Source: Sedimentisphaera salicampi (GTDB lineage Bacteria > Planctomycetota > Phycisphaerae > Sedimentisphaerales > Sedimentisphaeraceae). Taken from it: DNA of 64,000 bases. The position numbers and the translations under genes were made by a program. Under the pieces are notes generated by a model. It saw only the letters and a list, made by a program, of their open reading frames with translations. It searched no databases and had not been told where the DNA came from. This document shows, piece after piece, positions 15,830-24,912 of the stretch (position 1 is the first letter of the stretch; the number at the start of each line of letters is the position of its first letter). Location of the stretch: NCBI RefSeq assembly GCF_002117005.1, contig NZ_CP021023.1:1612001-1676000 (forward strand). Direction: 5' to 3'.

Positions 15830-18019
15830 CTATGGACAAGCTTCGGATGGCACAAGGTTGCATTTGAGCCAATTCGATGACATCACAGCAAGGTCCATTA
15901 AGTCAATATAGCAGTTTCCGTCAGCATCGCCCGGTAATGGCGGATCACATTGAGGAATAACAGTGGTGAAGCTCCAAACTTTACCCTGAAGAGTATTGGA
16001 CATACTGTCAACCTGATCAACCCTCCAGTAATATGTGGCAGACCAGTCAAGACTGCCAGGGTCGTAAGTTGTAGAGCTCTGATTCCCCTGGAATGTAAGG
16101 TTATTGGGATCGGTGCCGAAATACACATCATGGCTTACTGCATCTTTCCCTGCATTCCAGCTCAGTTCGACATCAATATCAATACCCTGAGCCCCGTCTG
16201 CAGGATACGGGCTGTATGCCCATGGAGACATACCACCCACTTCCGCCGGCGAAAGTTTCTGGTCGTAGATGCTGAACTCATCAAGTTTGCCGACAAAATT
16301 CAAAGTATTTGACCATATATTCTGATAAGTAGAGGCCTTCACCTGAGAACTGGAATCATTCAAATCAAACTGTGCTGAAGCTAACTCAGATCCGTTTCTA
16401 TAAAGAACGCACTGATTAGTCCATCCGTCATAGGTTGCTGTAATCATCTGCCATGTGCCTGTGGTAAAATCTACGCCCGATTCAACATCTGTCCGATTGC
16501 CGTAAAACGTAATCCCGCTCCATGGGAAAGAAGAAATATAGCGCAATGAACCGAACATATTAGGATCTGCTGAAGGGTCTTCTGTGTTTTCGCTTGAGGT
16601 AAACATCTGGTCGCCCATTCCAGCAATGATGGTTTCTTCATCAAGAGGCTGATCGATATACACAAAGATATTCATTGTCCATGAATCTTCGCTTCCCAGA
16701 GGCAGATTAACAGGGCTCTGATTCACTACAGAACCTCCCCCGTTGAACTCAAGGCAGTTCCCTTCAAAGCCCTCTGTCCATGTTGGATTTGCCCATCCGT
16801 CAAAGTTGCCGTCATTACCATTTCCAGAAGTGTCTTGTACGGTCTGGCCTGAGCTTTCATCCATTTTCCATTCAAGAACCTTTTGAGGAGCCTGACGTGT
16901 CGTGAAAGTCCAGACAGGGCCATTAACCTCAACATTCCCTGAGGCATCCAAACCATCAACCTTCCAGTAGTAAGTGGTGTTTTCTTGAAGGCCTGAGAGA
17001 GAATCATAAAAGCTCTGAGAAACATTATCAAGCTTGGACATACTGGTCTGTGATTCTCCAAGATAGACATCATAAGAAGCGATAACCTCTTCATCACCCC
17101 ACCACTCAAGATAGGCATCCTCAGCCACAACATTCTCTTGACCGTCCTGAGGCTGGATCACGCTTACGCTAACCGGCACTGCACCCATAAGCTGCGTATC
17201 AGATACAATCCCCGAGCTGAAACGAAGTTCATCTATAAACCCGTTAAAATTCCGGCCGCCTGTAAAGTTTTCTCTGCCGATAAGCATATTCCCCGCTCCT
17301 TCATGAAGGAGCTCAGAACCGCCTGGAAGGGCCTGTGTTGCGGAGTAAACCGAACCATTCTCTTTCATTACAGTTAAAGAAAAACGGTCGTTGCGGTCAT
17401 CGAAACGGGCTGCAAAATAATGCCATGTACCATCCGCGAAGTTCGCGACTCCCGGCCCCCCTGCATATACTGTGGTGATCTGGCCGGTTCCAGAGGCTAT
17501 CGTGTTTACAGCAAACATTAAAGCTCCTTCACCGCCTTCGTTAAGCGTGATGTTATAACTGAATCCAGCTTCATCCTGAATCAGAATTTGCTGAAATCCA
17601 TTTTGAGACTGGTCTCCATCAGTTTTGAAAAATCCTTCAATCGTAAAAGAATCAGCGAAATCGAATTCATTTCCGTAGCCGTCCTGAGGAAAAAACAAAA
17701 CGCCGTCCTGACCCTGCATATATCCAGCATAAAACGATTCTTCGCCGCCAGAAAATCCATCGTTGAACATACTAGCGGGCGGTGTATCATAACCAGATAC
17801 ATATCCGTTTTCAGGGAAGAAATAAAGGTGATCTTCCGATTCTTCGACAGGCAATCCACCACTCAAGTTCCCTTGGCCTGTCTCAGTAGCGGAATCATTA
17901 ACCACAGGATTAACTGCTCCGGTGTAATCCATACTCCAATGACTTATTGGAGTAGCAGCGGAAACCATAATGCTCGCCGCAAGCAGAAACAGTAATGAAA
18001 CTAATCTATTAATTTTCAT
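15830..18019 (-). CDS. Secreted two-LamG protein with C-terminal dockerin-like EF-hand
   Basis: 729 residues from the ATG at 18019 (AGAGG site upstream; the longer frame to 18181 overlaps the preceding gene and lacks a signal). Order: signal peptide, LamG (about 30-270, FADSFTIEGFFKTDGDQ), Fn3-like (280-370), second LamG (about 375-595, DTSGNGNDGNF and FVGKLDEFSIYDQ), Fn3-like (600-685), EF-hand repeat (DADGNCYIDLMDL...SSNWLKC) at the end. No catalytic domain is recognised. It probably binds glycan outside the cell. Followed by a long hairpin at 15788-15820. Confidence 0.8.
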   Translation of the reverse strand: MKINRLVSLLFLLAASIMVSAATPISHWSMDYTGAVNPVVNDSATETGQGNLSGGLPVEESEDHLYFFPENGYVSGYDTPPASMFNDGFSGGEESFYAGYMQGQDGVLFFPQDGYGNEFDFADSFTIEGFFKTDGDQSQNGFQQILIQDEAGFSYNITLNEGGEGALMFAVNTIASGTGQITTVYAGGPGVANFADGTWHYFAARFDDRNDRFSLTVMKENGSVYSATQALPGGSELLHEGAGNMLIGRENFTGGRNFNGFIDELRFSSGIVSDTQLMGAVPVSVSVIQPQDGQENVVAEDAYLEWWGDEEVIASYDVYLGESQTSMSKLDNVSQSFYDSLSGLQENTTYYWKVDGLDASGNVEVNGPVWTFTTRQAPQKVLEWKMDESSGQTVQDTSGNGNDGNFDGWANPTWTEGFEGNCLEFNGGGSVVNQSPVNLPLGSEDSWTMNIFVYIDQPLDEETIIAGMGDQMFTSSENTEDPSADPNMFGSLRYISSFPWSGITFYGNRTDVESGVDFTTGTWQMITATYDGWTNQCVLYRNGSELASAQFDLNDSSSQVKASTYQNIWSNTLNFVGKLDEFSIYDQKLSPAEVGGMSPWAYSPYPADGAQGIDIDVELSWNAGKDAVSHDVYFGTDPNNLTFQGNQSSTTYDPGSLDWSATYYWRVDQVDSMSNTLQGKVWSFTTVIPQCDPPLPGDADGNCYIDLMDLAVMSSNWLKCNLVPSEACP

Positions 18020-18107
18020 ATATAAAACCTCTAACATGCACATAGAATTATTAACGAATACAACTGGTGCAGACAACTGCATCCGTGTTTCATCAATTTC
18101 AACAAAA

Positions 18108-19055
18108 TCAAGCCTTGCGTTTTCTCGTGTAAAGCAAGCTGCCAATACCAAACAAAACGGCGGTAGTCGGCTCAGGGACACCTATAAGATCAGGATTGCT
18201 AAGCGTTTCATTTGAAAGCCTTACCTCATCAATCAAACCGGCAAAACGCTCAACTTCAGCTTCCCTGCGTCCAATCATAATATTATTGGTCCCTCCGCTG
18301 ATGAGTATATCATTAGTGAGAGTCTGGTCTTTAAAATAGGCGTTGCCGTCTTCACTGTAAACAAGCAGGCTCATTTCATTAGCCACCTGATCATACCTTG
18401 CAGCGGCATAATGCCACATACCATCCTGAAAACCGGCTGCCCTGTCGTCTTTTGTCAAAACGAGGTTCACAAAACCATTGCCGTCATATCCCCAAAACTC
18501 AAGTCCTCCATCGCCTGAGGCTCCAGTGTTGAGCTGTAGATGGCTTGCGGCGTGCCCTTCTTTTGCCCAGAGCAGAGTCTGAGTTCCTGATGTATCCCCT
18601 ATCTGCTTGAAAAACAGTTCGGCGGTAAAACTCCCAGAATCATATTCATTTCCATACTGATCAGCAGCATAAAACATATTTCCTCCAACTTCCCTGACAG
18701 CATTAAAATTGAAGGAGTGGGATGATGAAATCCCGTTGCGCAGGTTAGAAGGCGCAGCATCAGAGCTGAAAGCATTTTCTCCGCCCCCTGAGTCAGGATT
18801 CTCCATATCACCCCATACATACAAGGGGTCGTGTGCAGGATTTGGATCACCCGAGTTTCCTGCAATGGTTCCCTGACCTGCCCCATCAGCACTGTCAAGT
18901 ATGCCGTGGGTATCCGTACTCCCGTTTATATAAAGCCCATCTGCCCACGCATCCATTTTCCAGTGGTGGACATAGGCAGCCGGAGCAGCGGAACTAATAA
19001 CGCACACAATCATCAATAACATCAGCAAGTGATTCTCTCTTTTTAGAATTCTCAT
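18108..19055 (-). CDS. LamG domain protein with PEP-CTERM sorting signal
   Basis: 315 residues from the ATG at 19055 (GGAG 9 bases upstream). Signal peptide, one LamG domain (about 75-285, SGSFTAELFFKQ and FAGLIDEVRLS), then a C-terminal PEP-CTERM signal: VPEPTT, a hydrophobic helix, and RKRK. Such signals are cut by an exosortase during export to the surface; no exosortase is in the window. It is the only member of this cluster with PEP-CTERM instead of the EF-hand tail. Confidence 0.85.
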   Translation of the reverse strand: MRILKRENHLLMLLMIVCVISSAAPAAYVHHWKMDAWADGLYINGSTDTHGILDSADGAGQGTIAGNSGDPNPAHDPLYVWGDMENPDSGGGENAFSSDAAPSNLRNGISSSHSFNFNAVREVGGNMFYAADQYGNEYDSGSFTAELFFKQIGDTSGTQTLLWAKEGHAASHLQLNTGASGDGGLEFWGYDGNGFVNLVLTKDDRAAGFQDGMWHYAAARYDQVANEMSLLVYSEDGNAYFKDQTLTNDILISGGTNNIMIGRREAEVERFAGLIDEVRLSNETLSNPDLIGVPEPTTAVLFGIGSLLYTRKRKA

Positions 19056-19118
19056 TTTCTTGCACTCCAAATTAAACGACAATTATTTTCTGAGCCCATT
19101 GCTCATTTTTTCCAAATC

Positions 19119-20006
19119 TCATCTTGGCCAGACAAGTCTGAATGCCTCTTCTCTCACATCGGAAGGAGAATCATTCCTCGAAATTTTTTCACCAAAACCT
19201 ATGGTCTCTGAGTGGCCATCTAGAAAAACCACATTCCCCTCACCCCTATTCTTTTCTTCTCCGAAAACCTTATGGAAAGTTCCGAAATAATTCACAGGTC
19301 TTGACCGCAGAATATACAATGAGTTGTCATCCAAGCCGTAATCACTAACCCCCTGAATAGTCCATGCGTTCTCATCTGCAAAAGCCACAATCTCAGCAGG
19401 CTTATCGACACTCAGCATCTTTATGGTTCTCCCGCTGGCCTCTAAGCTGTCTGGATGTGAAGCAGGGGGCGGTACAGATGTAACCCACGGATTCCATTTA
19501 TTCGATTCTACCCCCAGCCAATAATTCATGCTGTAGCTGTACTGCGGTTCAATAGGTATTGCAGGCTGATGGCCAGGATGGTGATCTGAGCCGTAGGTTT
19601 TGGCGAAAGAAGGAAATGAAGGGCATAAATGCGCTGCCTCATTTTCAAGATAAGGCCAAAGACCTCCATCAGGAGTTGCCAAACTGTTATGCCAAACGCA
19701 TTGGGGCGGGCAAGCTGGGCCGGATTCATAAGAACCGTCGGGTTGGAGATACTGGCCCTTGCTTATATTGCTTAGATTCTCCTGCGAATAGAGCCAGTTA
19801 TATACGTAAGGAAAATATCCGTCATTACTGTTTGCATACATTTGTATTGCAAAGCCATACTGCCTCAAATTAGAATTGCAGACGATAATCCTTGCGCTTT
19901 CACGTGCTCTTCCCAGAGCAGGCATAAGAATCGCCATCAGAAGAGCTATTATCGAAATGACAACAAGCAGCTCAATTAACGTAAACCCTTTTTTCGATTT
20001 GGTCAT
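19119..20006 (-). CDS. Type II secretion-type pseudopilin with C-terminal FLDGH motif
   Basis: 295 residues. N-terminal prepilin signal: a short basic leader, then GFTLIELLVVISIIALLMAIL, with the peptidase site before Phe and Glu5 present. The C-terminal half has the VVFLDGHSE motif of the large planctomycete-type DUF1559/H-X9-DG pseudopilin families. It heads the LamG cluster, 64 bases before the LamG-PEP-CTERM gene. Role inferred: assembly of, or cargo recognition in, a pseudopilus that exports the LamG proteins; families like this are present in many copies per planctomycete genome and their function is unknown. Confidence 0.85.
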   Translation of the reverse strand: MTKSKKGFTLIELLVVISIIALLMAILMPALGRARESARIIVCNSNLRQYGFAIQMYANSNDGYFPYVYNWLYSQENLSNISKGQYLQPDGSYESGPACPPQCVWHNSLATPDGGLWPYLENEAAHLCPSFPSFAKTYGSDHHPGHQPAIPIEPQYSYSMNYWLGVESNKWNPWVTSVPPPASHPDSLEASGRTIKMLSVDKPAEIVAFADENAWTIQGVSDYGLDDNSLYILRSRPVNYFGTFHKVFGEEKNRGEGNVVFLDGHSETIGFGEKISRNDSPSDVREEAFRLVWPR

Positions 20007-20566
20007 AATTAAATCTCAAAATTACAAAGACTAAGCTTACTAACCTTATATTGTAAAACTAAGTTTATCTTTTAAGCTCTTGCAAGTCAAGCAATTTAAA
20101 AAAAATTTCTAAGTTTTTTCAATTAAGCCCAAAAAAAACACCTCGTTTTCTAAAAGTTTACAGGATCGCAGATTATTAAACATATCTTAGCGAGCAAAAG
20201 GGAAGGGATGTTGTTAAAATTAAGCATTGACATATAAAAACGTTAAAAAAGCACAAAATTATTAAAACAACATACATTTATCTTACGGACAACTTAACTT
20301 TACTTAAAAGAAACATAATCAAAATTAAACCCTTTAGACTTATTCGCAACCAAGGATAGACAACCCTTTCAAGGCTTTTAATAAAATTGGGCTTTTCTGA
20401 TAGCTTTACAGAATTAAACCAGCCTCTAAAATCTCCAATAAGCTTGACTTTCCTCAAAAGCTTTTTTTGTTTTGTGGCTCTCAAATAAAATCGGCTGGAC
20501 AGGTATAATGTATAGGAAGCCTAATTTCATTTGGCAATTGTACTGGAATTATTAAAATACCCGTCT
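20007..20566. other. AT-rich intergenic region between divergent clusters
   Basis: About 560 bases without a convincing gene. It contains a minus-strand promoter for the pseudopilin cluster near 20062-20090 and a TATAAT box at 20504-20509 facing the surface-glycan genes. A 68-codon TTG frame on the minus strand (20278-20484) has no ribosome site and is not called. Confidence 0.5.
20062..20090 (-). promoter_or_regulatory. Putative promoter of the pseudopilin-LamG cluster
   Basis: Minus-strand TTGACT (20090-20085), 17-base spacer, TAAACT (20067-20062); start predicted near 20055, about 50 bases before the pseudopilin ATG. Confidence 0.5.
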
Positions 20567-21532
20567 ATGCCCGGAAAAAGCAAAAGAAAGAACAAGAGAA
20601 AGCGCAGCGCTGCTGAGCATTATATCGAATATCTCGGTGTTCGGTTTGCCGCGGGGGTGCTGCATACCCTCGGTGTTCGCCGTTCGCTGAAGCTCGCTAT
20701 GAAGATTGGCGAGATTATGTGGGACCATTACCCCAAAGGAAGGAAAAAGGCTGTGGAGAATCTTCGCAGCAGTTTCCCCGAGAAGGATGATGAATGGATC
20801 AAGCAAACCTGCATCAAGAGCTTTCAGCATCTTGTGATGCTTGCCGCAGACGTTTTCTTCACAACGAAGCTCGTCCGCCGCGATAATTGGCGAGAGTATG
20901 CAGAGTTTATCAACGCAGAGCGGGCAAAGTGGATGATGGCCGAAGGCAAGGGGCTTATAATGCTCACCGGCCATTACGGAAATTTCGAGATTATGGGCTA
21001 TCTGATGGGACTTTTCGGCTTCGAGGTGTACAGCATTGCCCGCCCGATAGACAACCCATATGTAAATAAATGGCTCTATTCGGTACGTGAGAGGCACGGC
21101 CAGCACATAATCAACAAAAAGGGAGCGGCAAAGGTGATGCCGGAGCTGGTGAAGAAAGGGGCCACGCTGGGCTTCATTGCAGACCAAAACGCCGGCAGGA
21201 AGGGCATATTCGCTGATTTCTTCGGCAAGCCCGCAAGCACATACAAAAGCATCGGCCTGCTCGCTATAACGGAAAACCTGCCCATTGTTGTAGGCGTATG
21301 CCGGCAGCGGATGGGTGAGTTTTTCTTCGAGATCGAATGCGGGCGGATTATTATGCCTGCAGAATGGCAGGATAAAGATGAGCCGCTCAAATGGCTCACG
21401 CAGGAATATACCAGTGAGCTGGAGAAGCTTATCCGCAAGGCTCCAGAGCAGTATTGGTGGATACATCGCCGCTGGAAGACGCGGCCGGAAGACGTGAAAC
21501 GAAGGCGGAAAACCAAAGCGGAGGAAAATTGA
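20567..21532 (+). CDS. LpxL/HtrB-type lipid acyltransferase
   Basis: About 321 residues. Lauroyl/myristoyl acyltransferase-like member of the lysophospholipid acyltransferase superfamily, which adds secondary acyl chains to lipid A. Seen: the catalytic H-X4-E motif in GHYGNFE near residue 148, a basic N-terminus, and IADQNAGRKGIFADFFG near 212, typical of the family. I use the ATG at 20567; a TTG at 20531 would add 12 residues and neither has a strong ribosome site. A TATAAT box lies at 20504. First gene of the surface-glycan cluster, and overlapping the next gene. Confidence 0.85.
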   Translation: MPGKSKRKNKRKRSAAEHYIEYLGVRFAAGVLHTLGVRRSLKLAMKIGEIMWDHYPKGRKKAVENLRSSFPEKDDEWIKQTCIKSFQHLVMLAADVFFTTKLVRRDNWREYAEFINAERAKWMMAEGKGLIMLTGHYGNFEIMGYLMGLFGFEVYSIARPIDNPYVNKWLYSVRERHGQHIINKKGAAKVMPELVKKGATLGFIADQNAGRKGIFADFFGKPASTYKSIGLLAITENLPIVVGVCRQRMGEFFFEIECGRIIMPAEWQDKDEPLKWLTQEYTSELEKLIRKAPEQYWWIHRRWKTRPEDVKRRRKTKAEEN

Positions 21533-22137
21533 GCGATTTTTGCAAAAGACTCATAGATCTGCTCGCCTCGCTTGCCGCCCTGCTTCTGCTCTGGCCTGTG
21601 ATACTGCTTATTGCAGCGGCTGTTCGGCTGGAGAGCAGGGGCAATCCTTTTTTCCTGCAGGAAAGAGCCGGCAAAAACGCAAAGCCCTTTACGATGATCA
21701 AATTCCGCACAATGAGAGCCGATGTGGATCCTTTCGGCAATTCGCCCAAAACAAGCGACGACCCGCGGGTAACACGGACGGGCAGATTTCTGCGTGAAAC
21801 GAGCCTTGATGAGCTGCCCCAGCTTGTGAACGTGCTCAAGGGAGATATGTCTCTGGTTGGGCCGAGGCCGCTTTATGTTTCCCAGATAGCAGAATGGAAC
21901 GACAGGCAGAAACGAAGGCTTGAGGCCAAGCCCGGGATTACAGGCCTCGCGCAAATCTCCGGCAGAGGTTCGCTTACGATCGAGGAAAAGCTTGAGCTGG
22001 ATGTGCAGTATATCGAAACACGAGGACTGATTACCGATTTGAAAATCCTGCTGCGAACATTTGCCGGCGTTTTCTCAAGATCGGATATATACGAAAAGAA
22101 ATATTCACAGAATCAGCATACGCGGGGCGAGAAATAA
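21529..22137 (+). CDS. Undecaprenyl-phosphate sugar-1-phosphate transferase
   Basis: About 202 residues. Bacterial sugar transferase (PF02397-like), catalytic half only: one N-terminal membrane helix (about 12-35), then PFTMIKFRTM, DELPQLVNVLKGDMSLVGPRP and KPGITGLAQISGR. It loads the first sugar phosphate onto the lipid carrier to begin an O-antigen or exopolysaccharide repeat. I choose the TTG at 21529: GGAGG lies 6 bases before it and TTGA overlaps the stop of the acyltransferase, so starts and stops are coupled. The longer frame to 21454 would overlap 79 bases of that gene. Confidence 0.9.
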   Translation: MSDFCKRLIDLLASLAALLLLWPVILLIAAAVRLESRGNPFFLQERAGKNAKPFTMIKFRTMRADVDPFGNSPKTSDDPRVTRTGRFLRETSLDELPQLVNVLKGDMSLVGPRPLYVSQIAEWNDRQKRRLEAKPGITGLAQISGRGSLTIEEKLELDVQYIETRGLITDLKILLRTFAGVFSRSDIYEKKYSQNQHTRGEK

Positions 22138-22171
22138 TGACAATCACAAACGCAAAGGCTGGTGTAACAGT

Positions 22172-23287
22172 ATGAGAATTCTCCAAATACTTCCAGAGCT
22201 GAATCAGGGCGGCGTTGAACGGGGCGTTGTGGAGCTGAGCCGTGAGCTCGCTGCCCGAGGGCACGAAAGCTTCGTGATAAGCGCAGGCGGCAAACTCGCG
22301 GGCAAAATAAACGCAGAGGGCGGAAAGCATATAACAATGGACGTATGCTCAAAAAACCCGATCACAGCCCCGCTTAGAACATGGGGACTGCGGGGATTTA
22401 TCAAGGGGCTAAAGCCTGATATCGTGCATGCGAGGAGCCGCGTGCCTGCGTGGATGTGCTGGTTTGCCCTGAGGGGGATGAAGATTCCGTTCGTTACAAC
22501 CGTGCACGGATTCAACAGCGTAAGCGCCTACAGCAAGATTATGACCGGCGGCGACAGGGTTATCTACGGCAGCAGCGCTATCAGGGATTTTGTGGTAAAG
22601 AATTATAAATTCGATTACGAAAAACTAAGATACGTTCCCCGCGGCGTGGATATGGACTACTTCGATCCTGAGAAATTGGACACGGATTTTATCGAGGCGT
22701 TCAAAAAACAGTACGCCCTTGACGGCAGATTCGTGATCTCGATTGTGGGAAGGGTTACTGAATTGAAAGGCCACGAGGATTTTATCAGCGCAGTTGCCAG
22801 ATACCGGAAAAAGCACCCAGAGGCAGTGGGGCTTATCGTTGGGCGTAAGGCAGGAAATAAGGGAGACTATTTCGAAAAGCTTCACAGTATGACCGAACGG
22901 CTCGGTGGAAAAGAGGCGTTCAAATTCGCCGGCCCTCAGGCGAACGTGCGTGAGATTTACGCAATGAGCGATCTAACAGTATCAGCGGCATCAAGCAAGC
23001 CCGAATCGTTCGGCAGGGTAGCAGCCGAGGCGATGGCTATGAACACGCCCGTTGTAGGAAGCCGGCACGGCGGAACGCTCGATATCATTAAAGACGGCCA
23101 GACCGGCCTGCTCTTCAACCCCAGAGATGCCGATGAGCTCGCAGAGAAAATTGAAACTGCGGCGAATATGAGCTTCACCGGCCTGCGGGAATATATTGAT
23201 GACAACTTCAGCCTCAGGATTATGGTCGATAAAGAGCTTGAGGTTTATCACGAACTCCTTAGAGGACCCGCTGATATACTTACTTGA
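22172..23287 (+). CDS. Glycosyltransferase family 4
   Basis: 371 residues, GT-B fold, GT4. Seen: the N-terminal ILPELNQGGVERGVVELSR motif (acceptor-side Rossmann domain) and the C-terminal SVVGRVTELKGHEDFI, AASSKPESFGRVAAEAMAM (the E-X7-E donor-binding region) and GTLDIIKDGQTGLLF motifs. It adds a sugar from a nucleotide donor to the growing lipid-linked glycan. The start at 22172 gives the standard N-terminus; the frame is open back to 22061. Donor sugar not predictable. Confidence 0.92.
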   Translation: MRILQILPELNQGGVERGVVELSRELAARGHESFVISAGGKLAGKINAEGGKHITMDVCSKNPITAPLRTWGLRGFIKGLKPDIVHARSRVPAWMCWFALRGMKIPFVTTVHGFNSVSAYSKIMTGGDRVIYGSSAIRDFVVKNYKFDYEKLRYVPRGVDMDYFDPEKLDTDFIEAFKKQYALDGRFVISIVGRVTELKGHEDFISAVARYRKKHPEAVGLIVGRKAGNKGDYFEKLHSMTERLGGKEAFKFAGPQANVREIYAMSDLTVSAASSKPESFGRVAAEAMAMNTPVVGSRHGGTLDIIKDGQTGLLFNPRDADELAEKIETAANMSFTGLREYIDDNFSLRIMVDKELEVYHELLRGPADILT

Positions 23288-23358
23288 CATTGACAGTTAA
23301 TAAGGTAATATTTTTCTGCAATCATAATTTTAAGATTAAAAAGTCGAATAGGAACACT

Positions 23359-24114
23359 ATGACTCCTAAAGAGCCGGTAAATATAATTACCCTGAAATGG
23401 GGTAATCTTTACGGATATGAATATGTAAACAGACTCCAAAAGGCTGTTGAGAGGAACTTATCCATAAAGCATAATTTTATCTGTTTCACAGACGACAAAA
23501 CAGGATTGAATAATAGCATTCAGCCTTACCCAATACCAGAAATAGACCTTCCCCCGCAGCCTAAGGTTACAGGTTGGAGAAAGCTTTGCCTATTCAGGCC
23601 GGATTTACCTATAGAGGGAATCTGCCTTTTTTTAGACCTCGACATTCTTATACTGAATTCAATTGATAAATTCTTTGATTACGGCGAAGATGATCAGATA
23701 CCTATAATTCACAATTGGATTGAACCTTACAAAACAATCCTCAGAAAGAGGCCAGAAATAGGAAACTCTTCAGTTTTCAGATTTGAGGCTAATAAATGCA
23801 CCTTTGTTTATGAACAGTTTTTAAGAGAGAAAGAATGGGCTTTAGAGAATTTTCGACCTCCTCAAACTTATCTCACCCACTGCATAAGGCCGAAAATGAT
23901 TTATTGGCCTGAGCAATGGGTACGAAGTTTCAAGAGACACTGCCGGCCTGTATTCCCTCTCAATTTGCTTCTTACCCCAAAGATCCCAGAAAATGCATCT
24001 ATACTTGCTTTTCACGGCAAACCCGACCCGCACGAAGCACTAGCCGGATACAGAGGCAGAAAACTGAACCATTTTTCAAGACCAGCTAAATGGATTGAAG
24101 ATTACTGGCACTAG
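23359..24114 (+). CDS. Glycosyltransferase-like protein (paralogue 1 of a pair)
   Basis: 251 residues from the ATG at 23359, which follows AGGAAC; a TTG at 23284 is less likely. The fold looks GT-A-like (GT8-type). Seen: NIITLKWGNLYGYEYVN at the start, a CFTDD motif, a DLDIL metal-binding D-X-D near residue 98, and a late AFHGKPDPHEA motif. It shares length and all these blocks with the next gene, so the two are a tandem paralogous pair. Acts in surface-glycan assembly by context; donor and acceptor unknown. Confidence 0.75.
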   Translation: MTPKEPVNIITLKWGNLYGYEYVNRLQKAVERNLSIKHNFICFTDDKTGLNNSIQPYPIPEIDLPPQPKVTGWRKLCLFRPDLPIEGICLFLDLDILILNSIDKFFDYGEDDQIPIIHNWIEPYKTILRKRPEIGNSSVFRFEANKCTFVYEQFLREKEWALENFRPPQTYLTHCIRPKMIYWPEQWVRSFKRHCRPVFPLNLLLTPKIPENASILAFHGKPDPHEALAGYRGRKLNHFSRPAKWIEDYWH

Positions 24115-24123
24115 GAAAATAAA

Positions 24124-24879
24124 ATGGCTGAAAAAATAAAAAATTTGAATATAATTTGCTATAAATGGGGGGATCTTTATTCGCCATATTATGTTAATAT
24201 ATTATACAGAATGGTAAAACGAAATCTAAGCACACCTCACAAATTCCATTGTATAACAGACGATCCTGAAGGAATTTCTGACGGAATTTTTGTTCACAAA
24301 TTGCCTGATTACGGTATTGAAGGAATTTGGCGCAAATTAATGACTTTTCAACCAAATTTCTTAGGGCTTCAAAATCAGTTTGTTGTGAGTATTGATATAG
24401 ATGTTGTTGTTATTGGCTCTCTTGATTTTTTAGCAAACGAACCTGATAAAGATTTTATTGTAGCCAAAAACTGGAGCCGTAAAGGTGCAAAAGCAAGCGG
24501 CTGTTTATATCGTCTTAGAGTTGGCTCGCATTGCGAGATATGGAACAATTTTATTTCAAACCCTGAAAAGGCTATAGATAAATATCACGGAAAAAACCGT
24601 TTAATTGGAGAGCAAAATTGGCTCAATGCTCATTATAATTCTTTCAATTATTTTCCTTTAGATAAAGTGGTATCCTTCAAAAAACACTGCAGATCAAAAG
24701 GACACATATGGAAAATCGGCAGTTTTGAACTTTTTAATACTGCAAAATTCGGAAATGCTAAGCCTCCAAAAGGAGCCGCTTTAGTTTCTTTTCACGGTGA
24801 GCCTTCTCCTGAGCAAGTTTCAGATAATCATTATGGAAGGTGGAGACAGGCACCTTTTGTAAAAAAACATTGGAAATAA
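24124..24879 (+). CDS. Glycosyltransferase-like protein (paralogue 2 of a pair)
   Basis: 251 residues, same family as its left neighbour: CYKWGDLYSPYYVN start, CITDD, the metal motif DIDVV near residue 97, ENWLNAHY-type acceptor stretch (EQNWLN), and SFHGEPSPEQ near the end. The gene is visibly richer in A and T than the surrounding genes, including at wobble positions, which suggests that it came from elsewhere and not from a local duplication of the left copy. Starts 9 bases after the previous stop. Confidence 0.75.
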   Translation: MAEKIKNLNIICYKWGDLYSPYYVNILYRMVKRNLSTPHKFHCITDDPEGISDGIFVHKLPDYGIEGIWRKLMTFQPNFLGLQNQFVVSIDIDVVVIGSLDFLANEPDKDFIVAKNWSRKGAKASGCLYRLRVGSHCEIWNNFISNPEKAIDKYHGKNRLIGEQNWLNAHYNSFNYFPLDKVVSFKKHCRSKGHIWKIGSFELFNTAKFGNAKPPKGAALVSFHGEPSPEQVSDNHYGRWRQAPFVKKHWK

Positions 24880-24912
24880 ACCCTTAATTAAAACCATGCT
24901 GGGATTGTCAAA

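Noticed and set aside
11079-18019. Cellulosome-type assembly
   Set aside because: The EF-hand tails are single repeats and no cohesin or scaffoldin is present; only a dockerin-like module can be claimed.
20278-20484. 68-codon minus-strand frame in the gap before the acyltransferase gene
   Set aside because: TTG start, no ribosome site, no recognisable domain, AT-rich context.
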